Source of the DNA: CAWVWF01 sp963933885
GTDB taxonomy: Bacteria; Bacteroidota; Bacteroidia; Flavobacteriales_C; GCA-002722245
Direction: 5' to 3'
Assembly: GCA_963933885.1 (NCBI GenBank)
Contig: CAWVWF010000037.1
Location: 1-21,584, forward strand
Length of the DNA: 21,584 nt
Part shown: positions 6,970 through 14,640 of the stretch, piece by piece
How positions within the stretch are numbered: position 1 is the first letter of the stretch
How the letters are laid out: every line of letters starts with the position of its first letter
Notes under the pieces: generated by a model
Database searches by the model: none
What the model saw: only the letters and a program-made list of their open reading frames with translations
Told to the model about the DNA's origin: nothing
Translations under genes and position numbers: made by a program

Positions 6970-8904
6970 TTAACCTCCTTTTTCAGGAGTGTGCAAATTA
7001 AGATTAAGTAGTATTGATAAATAAAAAGCTCTTCCTGGTAGCGCATAGTTTTGATCCACACTATAGACAGCATCCAATAAATTTTGAATTTCTCCTTTAA
7101 CTAAAAAGGAGTAGGATTTAATCTTGGTAAGTCTCCAAGCGCTTATGTTATTCATGAAATAGGCAGGAAGTGCATACCTTTCATTGTTATCTACAGTTGT
7201 GTATTGTTTGCCTTTATATGCTGTTTGATATTGTAAAACGAATTGTTCCCATTCAACAGCTAAACTCATATTTCCGTTAATCAAAGGAACGTAAGTAACT
7301 TGGTTCCCTATTGCTGGATCATTATTGATTATACTTTCAGTGACTGTTGTTTTAGTATATGCAATCCCAGAATTTAATTTTAGTTTAACTTTTTTAATTC
7401 TGTAATTGAACTTGTAATTCAAGTCTGCTCCATAACTTCTTACTGCCTTCACATTAAGAGGTACCCAAAAAGAACCATTGGGTAACCATTGAATCCAATC
7501 TTTAACATTAGAAAAATAGACTTCGCTCTTAAGGATATGGTTCTTTTTCTCCAATTTAAAAGAATGCTCAATGTTCCACCCTTTTTCTGGTTTCAATTCC
7601 AAATTCCCTCCTGTATCCCAAAACAAATTATTAAATGTTGGATAGCGGAAATGGTTTGAGATATTTCCTTTTAAGGTCATTATTTTTTTAGAGGTAATAT
7701 ATTTATATCCTAAAGATCCAATTGGGATTAAAGATTTGTCTCTTGTTGAAGTTTGAGTTCCCACCACTCCAGAAAGTAGCAATCCTTTTTTCAGACTGTA
7801 ATTCACAAAAGCGGTGTTGAAATTTTGAGTTCTTATTGGCGTTCCTACATATCGAGAATTCACAACAGACTGCCTTTCTAATCTTGATTTGATTCTAAAC
7901 CTAAACTTCTTGTACTTGAATTTATAACCAGCCAGTACAAAATGTTCTGAAACGAAATAGTCAGAGAAGATACTGTCGTTATAATCCCAATAATTAAATC
8001 CACTTCCAGAATAACCATAAGAAATATCTAAAATAGAATTCTTTATAATTCGTGTGTAATTCAATACATTTCTAAAAGAGCTGTCTGCAGTAGATTTTCT
8101 TGAAGCTTCATTTGCATTTAAAAACTTAGGCGTATTCTTCTTCCTTCCATTCAACCAGGAAACCCATTTAACTTTGTTGTTCCCTTTTCTGTAATAAACC
8201 TCTTGAACTAAATTCGTATTCCAAAACTCACCGTGCTCTTGTGTTTCTTGAGGCTTTCCTAGTACTTGAGTATTAATAAAGTCATAATCGTTCTTCACAA
8301 ATTCATTTATATAGAGCAATGAATAGCTGAATCTATTGTTAGAGTATGCGAACTTATATCGGTCCATATTTGCATTAAAACTTCCTACAGATCCGCCAAA
8401 AGATAAATCTAATCCTTTATTCCAATGCGCTGTATTTTTTAAATCGAGTACGCCTCCGATTGCTCCTCCACCATATTCAACACTAGAAGAACCATTAATT
8501 AACTGTAGTTTATCAAATGAACCAACTGAACTTCCTGCTAAATCAAACATCCCTAGTGTTAAGGAATTAATTGGTAATCCATTCCAATTAACTTGATTCT
8601 GACTTGAAGAAAAACCTCTTATTTGTATAGACTGTGTAGACCCTTTTCCTCCGAATTGTTTTATCTGAACATTAGAGCTTTCGAGTAATAGATCTCCAAT
8701 TGATTTTAAAGAAGAAGTTGGAATTAAGGAATCGAAACTAGTTGAGGATTTTAAGCTGTGAACATAATCCACTTCAACTACAGAAATAGTATCAACAGAC
8801 GATTTCAGCTGAGCAAAAATACTCAACGGAAAAAACACAAGCGCACCTAAAATTGTTAAAACTCCTCTCACCCTCTTATCTCTTACACACCTGACCCCGG
8901 GCAT
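6970..8904 (-). CDS. BtuB-like TonB-dependent receptor for cobalamin
   Basis: A 644-residue outer-membrane receptor that would bring vitamin B12 or other corrinoids into the periplasm using TonB energy. A signal peptide (hydrophobic run about residues 15–31, ending SIFAQ) is followed by a TonB-box-like stretch (DTISVVEVDYV), the plug domain (about 60–170, with VQIKQFGGKGSTQSIQIRG and NQVNWNGLPINSLTLG) and a 22-strand-type barrel with the ELKPEKGWNIEHSF motif of this receptor class. The substrate is assigned from the cobalamin riboswitch immediately upstream. The first 11 residues (MPGVRCVRDKR) are encoded by unusually GC-rich DNA and are odd for a signal peptide; a GTG at 8871 after an AAGAGG-like stretch would start just before the hydrophobic part, so the exact start is uncertain. 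I withhold a symbol because length and barrel end differ from enterobacterial BtuB. Confidence 0.9.
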   Translation of the reverse strand: MPGVRCVRDKRVRGVLTILGALVFFPLSIFAQLKSSVDTISVVEVDYVHSLKSSTSFDSLIPTSSLKSIGDLLLESSNVQIKQFGGKGSTQSIQIRGFSSSQNQVNWNGLPINSLTLGMFDLAGSSVGSFDKLQLINGSSSVEYGGGAIGGVLDLKNTAHWNKGLDLSFGGSVGSFNANMDRYKFAYSNNRFSYSLLYINEFVKNDYDFINTQVLGKPQETQEHGEFWNTNLVQEVYYRKGNNKVKWVSWLNGRKKNTPKFLNANEASRKSTADSSFRNVLNYTRIIKNSILDISYGYSGSGFNYWDYNDSIFSDYFVSEHFVLAGYKFKYKKFRFRIKSRLERQSVVNSRYVGTPIRTQNFNTAFVNYSLKKGLLLSGVVGTQTSTRDKSLIPIGSLGYKYITSKKIMTLKGNISNHFRYPTFNNLFWDTGGNLELKPEKGWNIEHSFKLEKKNHILKSEVYFSNVKDWIQWLPNGSFWVPLNVKAVRSYGADLNYKFNYRIKKVKLKLNSGIAYTKTTVTESIINNDPAIGNQVTYVPLINGNMSLAVEWEQFVLQYQTAYKGKQYTTVDNNERYALPAYFMNNISAWRLTKIKSYSFLVKGEIQNLLDAVYSVDQNYALPGRAFYLSILLNLNLHTPEKGG

Positions 8905-8915
8905 GGAAATAATAT

Positions 8916-9082
8916 AAACTTAAGGCAGGTCTCCTGACTTCTCCCAATTTAGCGTCTTCCCGTTTTTATACAGTGACTAAAGAATGCTAAATCCTTGGGG
9001 GAGTTACAGTAGCGGGCACTGTTACGGATTCTCACCGTATTCCCTATTAATCTCACTTTGAGAGTAAAAGAACCTTAAATTT
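8916..9082 (-). promoter_or_regulatory. Cobalamin riboswitch (adenosylcobalamin class)
   Basis: Read on the minus strand this has the conserved cobalamin riboswitch core in order: GGGAATACGGTGAGAATCCG (9025–9044), ACAGTGCCCGCTACTGTAA, supporting stems CTCCC/GGGAG and ATTTAGC/GCTAAAT, a B12-box-like AGTCACTG, a GGGAAGAC element and the 3' signature AAGTCAGGAGACCTGCC (8924–8940). The closing P1 stem is AAATTTAAGG (9073–9082) with CCTTAAGTTT (8916–8925). It ends about 11 nt before the receptor ATG, with no terminator in between, so control is more likely at translation initiation. Known members repress B12 uptake when cobalamin is plentiful. No strong promoter is seen in the 45 nt back to the acyl-CoA reductase stop; CAATTTTG (minus strand, 9089–9096) is one base off the -7 consensus. 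Confidence 0.97.
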
Positions 9083-9127
9083 CCAATGCAAAATTGCAAT
9101 AGAAATTTTGATTAACCTAGTAAAAAA

Positions 9128-10186
9128 TTATTTTTCTAGACCTATCAAAAATTCCATTGTATCAACATTATCAGCATAATCCCAAATCTTAGGATTTTGA
9201 GCTTCCCCGAATGCTAAACCATTCTTAATTCCAGATCCAATAACACATTGAATCTCTTCTTTATTATCAGCAATAAATGCTTCCACTTTTGAAACAGAAT
9301 CTACTTTTTCAAAAAAGGTTACACTCAATGGAGAACTTAAACCTTCATCTTCCTTAAACAAGAAATCCTTTGCTTCTAAGAACTTAACTTTATTCAATAA
9401 ATAAACTGATCTATAATAATCTACATTGTTCTGATACTTACTCAAATCAAGATCAGTAGCTTCCTTAACCAATGCATCAATCAACCATACTATATCAACA
9501 TCTCCAACTAAATATAATTTAGATACATTTCTACATCCCAAACCAAAATAAGTAAAAATATCTTTTCCTAAACCAACCAATTCTTCTGGTGTTTCATCTC
9601 CAGTAATTATAGCAATTGAAGTTCTTGATTTTCTAATAATGTTTGGAAACTTCCCGAAATACTGCTCGAAATACCTAGCTGAGTTATTACTTCCTGTTGC
9701 AATAACAGCATCATATTCTGATCTTGGTACAGATGAAATAATAATCTTATCCTTAAAACTCGCTTCAATCGAAATTAACAATTGAGCGATAGCAGGAATT
9801 AACACTTCATCATCCGAACTCATTTTAGTAACCACAGTATTCCCTGAAAGTAATACACAAAGAAAATCATGGAATCCTACAGCTGGAATATTTCCGGCCA
9901 TAATTACCCCAACTTCTTTGCCTCCTTTCAGCTTAGATAATTCATCTACATATTTAGAAGTAAATTCTAATACGTCAGATTCATTTAAAATTTCACAAAT
10001 TCCGTTCAATGCTTTTCTTACACTCTTCTCCGTAAACCAACCGTTTTTAAATCCAGCTTGTTTGATAGTTACCAATAAATTGATTTGCTCTTTCGATAAG
10101 CCTTCGTATTCTCCCTCCGCTCTTGATAAAGCTTCTTTAATTTTATTTCCTAAAGTAATGAAAGCTTTAATTCTTGTATCCAGCAT
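9128..10186 (-). CDS. Acyl-CoA reductase, LuxC family
   Basis: A 352-residue member of the LuxC family, NAD(P)H-dependent reductases that form an aldehyde from an activated fatty acid through a cysteine thioester. The aldehyde-dehydrogenase-like nucleotide fold shows in GVIMAGNIPAVGFHDFLCVL (about 93–112) and VIATGSNNSARYFEQYFG (about 161–178). The probable nucleophile is Cys218 in YFGLGCRNVSKLY. It is shorter than luminous-bacterial LuxC (about 480 residues), as is usual for Bacteroidota homologues. No luxD, luxE or luxAB genes are nearby, so light production is not implied. It has its own promoter divergent from the small lipoprotein and is followed after 45 nt by the cobalamin riboswitch with no intervening terminator seen. 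Confidence 0.88.
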   Translation of the reverse strand: MLDTRIKAFITLGNKIKEALSRAEGEYEGLSKEQINLLVTIKQAGFKNGWFTEKSVRKALNGICEILNESDVLEFTSKYVDELSKLKGGKEVGVIMAGNIPAVGFHDFLCVLLSGNTVVTKMSSDDEVLIPAIAQLLISIEASFKDKIIISSVPRSEYDAVIATGSNNSARYFEQYFGKFPNIIRKSRTSIAIITGDETPEELVGLGKDIFTYFGLGCRNVSKLYLVGDVDIVWLIDALVKEATDLDLSKYQNNVDYYRSVYLLNKVKFLEAKDFLFKEDEGLSSPLSVTFFEKVDSVSKVEAFIADNKEEIQCVIGSGIKNGLAFGEAQNPKIWDYADNVDTMEFLIGLEK

Positions 10187-10212
10187 AATTTATTAATTGT
10201 AGAAATCTGGTA

Positions 10213-10242
10213 CAAAAATAGCAATGGAATTCACAATACAAG
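10213..10242 (-). promoter_or_regulatory. Promoter of the acyl-CoA reductase gene
   Basis: On the minus strand CTTG (10239–10242) and TATTTTTG (10213–10220) match the -33 and -7 elements of Bacteroidota promoters, with an 18-nt spacer. The -7 box is 26 nt before the ATG. Confidence 0.55.
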
Positions 10243-10264
10243 GATTTTGTTTTATTTTGTTGCT

Positions 10265-10657
10265 ATGAAAATCATTAAACTTACATCAATACTCGTTTTA
10301 GCCTTAATTTCTTTCCAATGTGTGAGCTCTAAAAAAGGGTCATCTACAGAGAAAGAGTCAACAAATACTGAAGCTAATATTGATAATACTGTCGCAGAAA
10401 GCGCTTCAGCTGAACAGGATTTAATAATGACAAAAAAAGGATTTACAAAAGGTGTAATCGTAGATAAAACAGGATTGGATGGTTGTACTTTCTTAATAGA
10501 GATTGATAATTCAAAAATTTTACATCCAATTAATCTCGACGACAAGTACAAAAAAGACGGATTAGGAATCTATATTGTATACAAAAAATCAAGAAAAGCA
10601 ACGACTTGTATGAATGGACAACCTATTATTATTTCCAAGATACAAATAGCAAAATAA
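10265..10657 (+). CDS. Small conserved lipoprotein of unknown function
   Basis: A 130-residue lipoprotein. The signal peptide MKIIKLTSILVLALISFQC has the lipidated cysteine at residue 19, followed by a Ser/Lys/Glu/Thr linker (about 20–58) and a compact beta-rich domain of about 75 residues with the conserved-looking pattern GLDGCTFLIEIDNSKILHPI ... GLGIYIVYK ... TTCMNGQPIIISKI. Two cysteines in that domain (the GC of LDGC and the TC of TTCMNG) may form a disulphide. Similar small domains are common in Bacteroidota lipoproteins, but I know of no function. A frame continues up to a TTG at 10247 but only the ATG at 10265 starts a normal signal peptide. The residues after the cysteine are not acidic, so a periplasmic orientation is likely. 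Confidence 0.8.
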   Translation: MKIIKLTSILVLALISFQCVSSKKGSSTEKESTNTEANIDNTVAESASAEQDLIMTKKGFTKGVIVDKTGLDGCTFLIEIDNSKILHPINLDDKYKKDGLGIYIVYKKSRKATTCMNGQPIIISKIQIAK

Positions 10658-10705
10658 TAAAACGATGATGCCTGCACAGGAATAATAAGCAGTTTAAATT
10701 TATTC

Positions 10706-10744
10706 AAAAAAAAAAGCTTAGGGAATCTCCTCAAGCTTTTTTTA
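10706..10744 (+). terminator. Rho-independent terminator after the small lipoprotein
   Basis: A run of A residues and AAGCTT pairs with AAGCTTTTTTT across a loop of about 16 nt (partly paired internally: GGGA/TCCT), ending in a T run. It could work on both strands. Its T tract abuts the MITE-like element. Confidence 0.75.
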
Positions 10745-11045
10745 TATAATAGGGTTACCCATTTAAGTCACATTGTATTTACTAGTGGGAATCATCTGTT
10801 CGTTTCATTAGATTACAATCAGTATTTACAGACTTTTACTACAAATTCCGATTACAAATCGGACAGTTTATCTTTCAGATTAAAAATCAGAAAGTACTAC
10901 GCACTAAAATTCATTCTATTAAACATTTCCTTGTGTGCATGTTCTGAAAGACTAATTCCCCCTTAAGTTTGGTGTTTTCAGGTGCGCACGAGAAAAAGTA
11001 GCATATAAAATTACCAGTAATGTAAATGGGTAACCAATTATATAA
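10742..11045. mobile_element. MITE-like element with terminal inverted repeats, no transposase
   Basis: The two ends are imperfect inverted repeats: TTATATAATAGGGTTACCC followed by ATTTA (10742–10765) and TAAATGGGTAACCAATTATATAA in two blocks (11023–11045), complementary apart from one mismatch and one inserted G. The 304-bp unit contains no open frame of note but has two adjacent hairpins near its middle. The left end merges with the T tract of the lipoprotein terminator. No clear target-site duplication is visible because both flanks are runs of T and A. The interpretation as a miniature transposable element is inference; the inverted ends are directly visible. Confidence 0.5.
10847..10894. 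repeat. Two adjacent small hairpins inside the MITE-like element
   Basis: TCCGATT (10847–10853) and AATCGGA (10857–10863) form a perfect 7-bp stem with loop ACA. Eight bases later CTTTCAGATT (10872–10881) and AATCAGAAAG (10885–10894) form a 10-bp stem with one mismatch and loop AAA. Both share the GATT–loop–AATC centre, so they look like two versions of one motif. No T tract follows. Confidence 0.8.
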
Positions 11046-11495
11046 TTTATAATCGATTGGATTATAATTAAATCGTATGTCTGTATCCAATTACAATTTA
11101 CCATGCTCCAATATTCTGAACACCTGCAATAATTTATGATAGCATTCGTAACTACAAGCCACAGAACACTTTAAATCCAACCTCAGTTCTAAATCCTAAA
11201 GAATGTTATTTCAAGCTTTCTTAAACAATAAAAGTTCCCGTAGCTACTTCAGTAGTTACGAAAACACCGATACAATCACCAAGCTTACACCTTTAGTAAA
11301 TTCTCACCCCTAGAACCGACATCTACATGAATATTTGTCACAAGAAGTCCAACTCCTCTTTTTCCCAAAAAGAGAAAAAAACACCAAAAAGGGAAATTAA
11401 AAAAAGACTAACAAACAACAACTACTTAAATATCAGCAACATAAGTCAAAGGAGCGAGTTTTGCAATCAACAGATAAACTAAAAAAAACTAAACC
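11046..11495. other. Gene-free stretch upstream of the two-component operon
   Basis: I see no coding frame here. One hairpin is clear: CGTAGCTAC (11239–11247) with GTAGTTACG (11252–11260), 9 bp with a G-T pair and a 4-nt loop, without a T tract. A weaker low-complexity hairpin, CTCTTTTT / AAAAAGAG, lies at 11356–11374. The last 40 nt before the receiver gene contain GAGTTTTG (about 11457–11464), one base off the -7 promoter consensus. Confidence 0.5.
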
Positions 11496-11855
11496 ATGAG
11501 AATTTTAATCTTAGATGATGATATATTATTCGGTAATATATTAATGCATCAAATTTCCGAATTGAGCAATAACCAATGGAAAACCCACTTCATTTCTGAC
11601 AACAGAAACATTCAAGATCTCTTATCAAAAATCGATATGATTTTAGTAGATAAAAACTTAGATGACTGTGCTTTTGACTCAAATAGTATTATTAAAGAAA
11701 TACAGCTTAATTATCCTACTATTAAAATTATAGTAATCTCAGGATCACCGTTGGAAGATAACAAAGTGGAGTACCCATTTTTGTTAAAAGATGATGATTT
11801 AGTTCAAAATATATTCTCATTCGAAAAGATGTATCATGCAAGTTTCAATAATTAA
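11496..11855 (+). CDS. Stand-alone response-regulator receiver domain
   Basis: A 119-residue single-domain receiver (CheY-like). The acidic pair is in LDDDI (D7–D9), the likely phospho-acceptor is D52 in ILVDKNL, the switch Ser is in VISGS (about 80–84) and the conserved Lys is K98 in FLLKDDD, which lacks the usual following proline. There is no output domain, so it probably passes phosphoryl groups or acts by protein contact. The C-terminal helix is short. Its last 20 nt overlap the start of the hybrid kinase gene in another frame, implying translational coupling and that the kinase or its Hpt domain is the partner. Similarity to characterised regulators is otherwise weak. Confidence 0.8.
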   Translation: MRILILDDDILFGNILMHQISELSNNQWKTHFISDNRNIQDLLSKIDMILVDKNLDDCAFDSNSIIKEIQLNYPTIKIIVISGSPLEDNKVEYPFLLKDDDLVQNIFSFEKMYHASFNN

Positions 11856-13809
11856 ACCCAAAGAAATTGATGAATTAATAGCTGAAAACAATAGACTTAA
11901 AAATGAAAACAAAAGGTTAAAGGCAGAAAAAAAAGCATCCATTTCTCAAAAGAAATTCTTTGAAAATATTCTTAACGGAATACCATCAGATTTAGTCGTT
12001 TTTGATAAATACCATCGATATCAATTTCTAAATCCAATTTCAATCAAAGATAATACTATGCGAAATTGGATGATTAATAAAACTGATTTTGATTATTGTA
12101 AAGAACGGAATCATCCAATTCAAATAGCAAAAAACAGAAGGAAAATTTTCAACCAAGTAATTCTAGAAAAAAAAGAAATTTCATTCGAAGAAAAAATGAT
12201 TGACAATAATGGTAATGTTGTTTGGAATTTCAGAAGAATGCATCCTGTTTTTAATGCTAATAATGAAGTAGAGCATGTAATTGGCTATGCTTATGACATT
12301 ACACATATAAAAAAGATGAAAGTTGATTTAGAAGCTGCTCAAAAGAAAGCTGAAGTCTCTATAAAGGCAAAAGAAACTTTTTTAGCGAATATGAGTCATG
12401 AAATAAGAACGCCAATGAATGCCATTCTAGGTATGAGTCAACTTTTAAGTAATATAAAGCTGTCCAAAAAAAACAAGATGTATTTGAATGGAATATCTAA
12501 AAGCGCATCAAATTTATTAGTAATAATAAATGAAATTCTGGATTACAGTAAAATAAATTCTAATAAATTAGAAATTGAAAAAATCCCTGTTAATCTTTTT
12601 GAAGAGCTTAATAATTGTGAGCAATTATTCATTTTAAAATGTGAAGAAAAAGGAATTCGACTAATTAAATCTATAAGTAGTGAACTTGAAAACACTTACG
12701 TGAAAAGTGATCCAGTGAGACTTAATCAAATACTTAATAATTTAGTAAGTAATGCTGTTAAATTCACGAAAAAAGGAACGGTAAAATTAAAAATTGATTT
12801 GGTAAAGTCTACTAAAGATCAATTAACAATTCAATTTTCTATAATTGACACGGGTTCTGGTATACCAAAAAACAAACTAAATCATATTTTCAACCCTTTC
12901 TCACAAGCCGACACTTCTGTAACTAGAGAGTATGGAGGAACTGGATTAGGCTTAACTATAAGCAAAAAAATTGTAGCCTTAATGGGAGGAAAACTATCTG
13001 TTTCAAGTGAGGAAAACTCTGGATCAAAGTTTTCATTTACATTAAACTTCAAAAGATGTAAATCACCGTCTATAAAGAAGAAAAAAACGCTAATAAGTTC
13101 AGTTACATTAAATAAAAAATTAAAGGTTCTTCTTGTTGAAGACAATCCTCTTAATCAACTTTATGCTCAAAGTATTTTAGAAAAACACACAAAAAACCTA
13201 ACCATCGTTAATAATGGAGAAGAAGCAATTAAAGCAATTGACAATCAAAAATTTGATCTGATATTAATGGACATTCAAATGCCAATTATGGGAGGATTAG
13301 AGTGTACTAAGATTTTAAGAAAAGTAAAAAAAATAAAAACGCCCATTATTGCTTTAACCGCCAATGCTTTCAAGGAAGATAAAGAGCATTATTTACAAGC
13401 AGGGATGAATTCGTATTTAAGTAAGCCATTTACAGAACAAGAATTAATACATGAAATATCTAATATTATAGGAATAAAAAAGACAATCTCTTTTAATCAA
13501 AATACTAAAACAAAAAAAATAAGCTTCCCTCCTGTAATGATCAATTTATTTATTTCTGAAATGAATAAAAACATAAAATTAATGGAATTCCACATCAGTG
13601 AAAATGATATTCAATCAATTAATCGATTGGCTCATAAAATCAAACCAAACCTTAGTATGTTTGGTCTACAAGAAGTAATACCATTATGTTTAAACATTGA
13701 AAAGTGTACGATCATAAATCAGGCTGAAATTAAAAAATTAATTTCAGCAATTTCTAACATGATTAAACATTTGGAAAATGATCAATCTCCTAAAGTTTTG
13801 GTTCATTAA
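11836..13809 (+). CDS. Soluble hybrid histidine kinase (PAS–HisKA–HATPase–REC–Hpt)
   Basis: A 657-residue sensor kinase with no signal peptide or membrane helix, so it senses a cytoplasmic cue. Order: short coiled coil (about 10–40), PAS/PAC domain (about 40–160, ending VIGYAYDITHIKKM), HisKA with H188 in NMSHEIRTPMNAI, ATPase domain with N306 in NLVSNAVKF, DTGSGIP (338–344) and GGTGLGL (367–373), receiver domain (about 429–545) with phospho-acceptor D479 in LILMDIQMP, T508 and K530, and a C-terminal Hpt domain with H600 in NRLAHKIKPNLSMFG. All key residues of a full His–Asp–His–Asp relay are present; the final Asp is plausibly D52 of the overlapping receiver protein. No DNA-binding output is encoded nearby. 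The start is the ATG inside the upstream gene; the coiled coil follows directly. Confidence 0.93.
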   Translation: MQVSIIKPKEIDELIAENNRLKNENKRLKAEKKASISQKKFFENILNGIPSDLVVFDKYHRYQFLNPISIKDNTMRNWMINKTDFDYCKERNHPIQIAKNRRKIFNQVILEKKEISFEEKMIDNNGNVVWNFRRMHPVFNANNEVEHVIGYAYDITHIKKMKVDLEAAQKKAEVSIKAKETFLANMSHEIRTPMNAILGMSQLLSNIKLSKKNKMYLNGISKSASNLLVIINEILDYSKINSNKLEIEKIPVNLFEELNNCEQLFILKCEEKGIRLIKSISSELENTYVKSDPVRLNQILNNLVSNAVKFTKKGTVKLKIDLVKSTKDQLTIQFSIIDTGSGIPKNKLNHIFNPFSQADTSVTREYGGTGLGLTISKKIVALMGGKLSVSSEENSGSKFSFTLNFKRCKSPSIKKKKTLISSVTLNKKLKVLLVEDNPLNQLYAQSILEKHTKNLTIVNNGEEAIKAIDNQKFDLILMDIQMPIMGGLECTKILRKVKKIKTPIIALTANAFKEDKEHYLQAGMNSYLSKPFTEQELIHEISNIIGIKKTISFNQNTKTKKISFPPVMINLFISEMNKNIKLMEFHISENDIQSINRLAHKIKPNLSMFGLQEVIPLCLNIEKCTIINQAEIKKLISAISNMIKHLENDQSPKVLVH

Positions 13810-13830
13810 GAGCATTTAAAACTACGAGAA

Positions 13831-14640
13831 TTATAACGCTCCTGATTCCATATTAAAACTCCAATGACTATTGGGTTTTAATGTAGGTTTCCAAAATTTA
13901 GGATCCCCAGTTTCTAACACTTTTGCAATCTGTTGATAGGTCTCGTAAGAACTAGGTTTATTACCTACAGTTTTAAAGTTTAAGTTATGCCATTCTTTTT
14001 GATGCCAATTTTCAATTTCGAAGATTTTCTTAAATGATGAAGGTAACTGCTCACGTTTTTCAGAATCGGAAGCAAACAAAACTTCACTCTGTGTTTCGTT
14101 TACATATCTTAAGAAGGAAACATAATCAATATGTCGCTCATCATTCTCCTCCTCTTCTAACTGAATATTGTATTTAACATATTCAGATTTATCACTTATA
14201 AAAGGGATTTCAATTCCTTTTATTTCAACAGAACTAGTGGTGTTATTTATAAAAACATCTCCTTCTGAAAGGGAAATAGAATTTAAAATTTCTTGTGATG
14301 TTAAACCTATTCTAAAGGAATTCACTAAATAATTATTATAACTTGAAAAATTAGATGTTACATTGGAAATTGTATTTAAATGAATCTCATAGCTAAGATC
14401 CTTATTGTTATATCCCGAAACTTCAACTACAATTGCCCAATTACTGCTACTATCTCGGTAAAGTGAAAGCTTACTCCCAGCTGTATAAAAATAACCGTGC
14501 TTAAGATCTATAAATTCGAAATACGGACTTATTTCTAAAAACTCATCTAGCTGTTTTATTATTGATTTTCTCTCCATTTTGTTATTACATGAAACAAATA
14601 AAAGTAAGACGAAAAAAATGCATTTTCTCAAAAAAACCAT
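13831..14640 (-). CDS. Lipoprotein of unknown function
   Basis: A 269-residue lipoprotein with signal peptide and lipobox LLFVSC (Cys18), then NNKMERK. The mature part is a mixed alpha/beta protein with many aromatic residues. The C-terminal 80 residues contain a distinctive Trp/His-rich stretch (IENWHQKEWHNLNF, then YQQIAKVLETGDPKFWKP and a final HWSFNMESG) that looks like a separate small domain; I do not recognise a function for it. It is convergent with the hybrid kinase gene (21 nt apart), and no clear terminator lies between them. Upstream is a 300-nt gene-free stretch. It is probably a single-gene transcript. Confidence 0.75.
   Translation of the reverse strand: MVFLRKCIFFVLLLFVSCNNKMERKSIIKQLDEFLEISPYFEFIDLKHGYFYTAGSKLSLYRDSSSNWAIVVEVSGYNNKDLSYEIHLNTISNVTSNFSSYNNYLVNSFRIGLTSQEILNSISLSEGDVFINNTTSSVEIKGIEIPFISDKSEYVKYNIQLEEEENDERHIDYVSFLRYVNETQSEVLFASDSEKREQLPSSFKKIFEIENWHQKEWHNLNFKTVGNKPSSYETYQQIAKVLETGDPKFWKPTLKPNSHWSFNMESGAL

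Noticed and set aside
8336..8596. 86-codon plus-strand frame
   Set aside because: It is antisense to the plug/barrel region of the TonB receptor and has a composition typical of a shadow frame.
9128..10186. Bioluminescence operon suggested by LuxC
   Set aside because: No luxA, luxB, luxD or luxE gene is present and short LuxC homologues are widespread in non-luminous Bacteroidota.
9918..10196. 92-codon plus-strand frame antisense to the acyl-CoA reductase
   Set aside because: It is fully inside the reductase reading frame on the other strand and covers that gene's start; no protein features are seen.
10742..11045. CRISPR array or tandem repeat considered because of the repeated GATT-loop-AATC hairpins
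   Set aside because: There are only two hairpins with unequal arms and no regular repeat-spacer period.
11239..11260. Hairpin considered as a terminator
   Set aside because: No T tract follows on the plus strand and no gene ends just upstream.
12882..13145. 87-codon minus-strand frame in the hybrid kinase
   Set aside because: It is antisense to conserved ATPase and receiver motifs.
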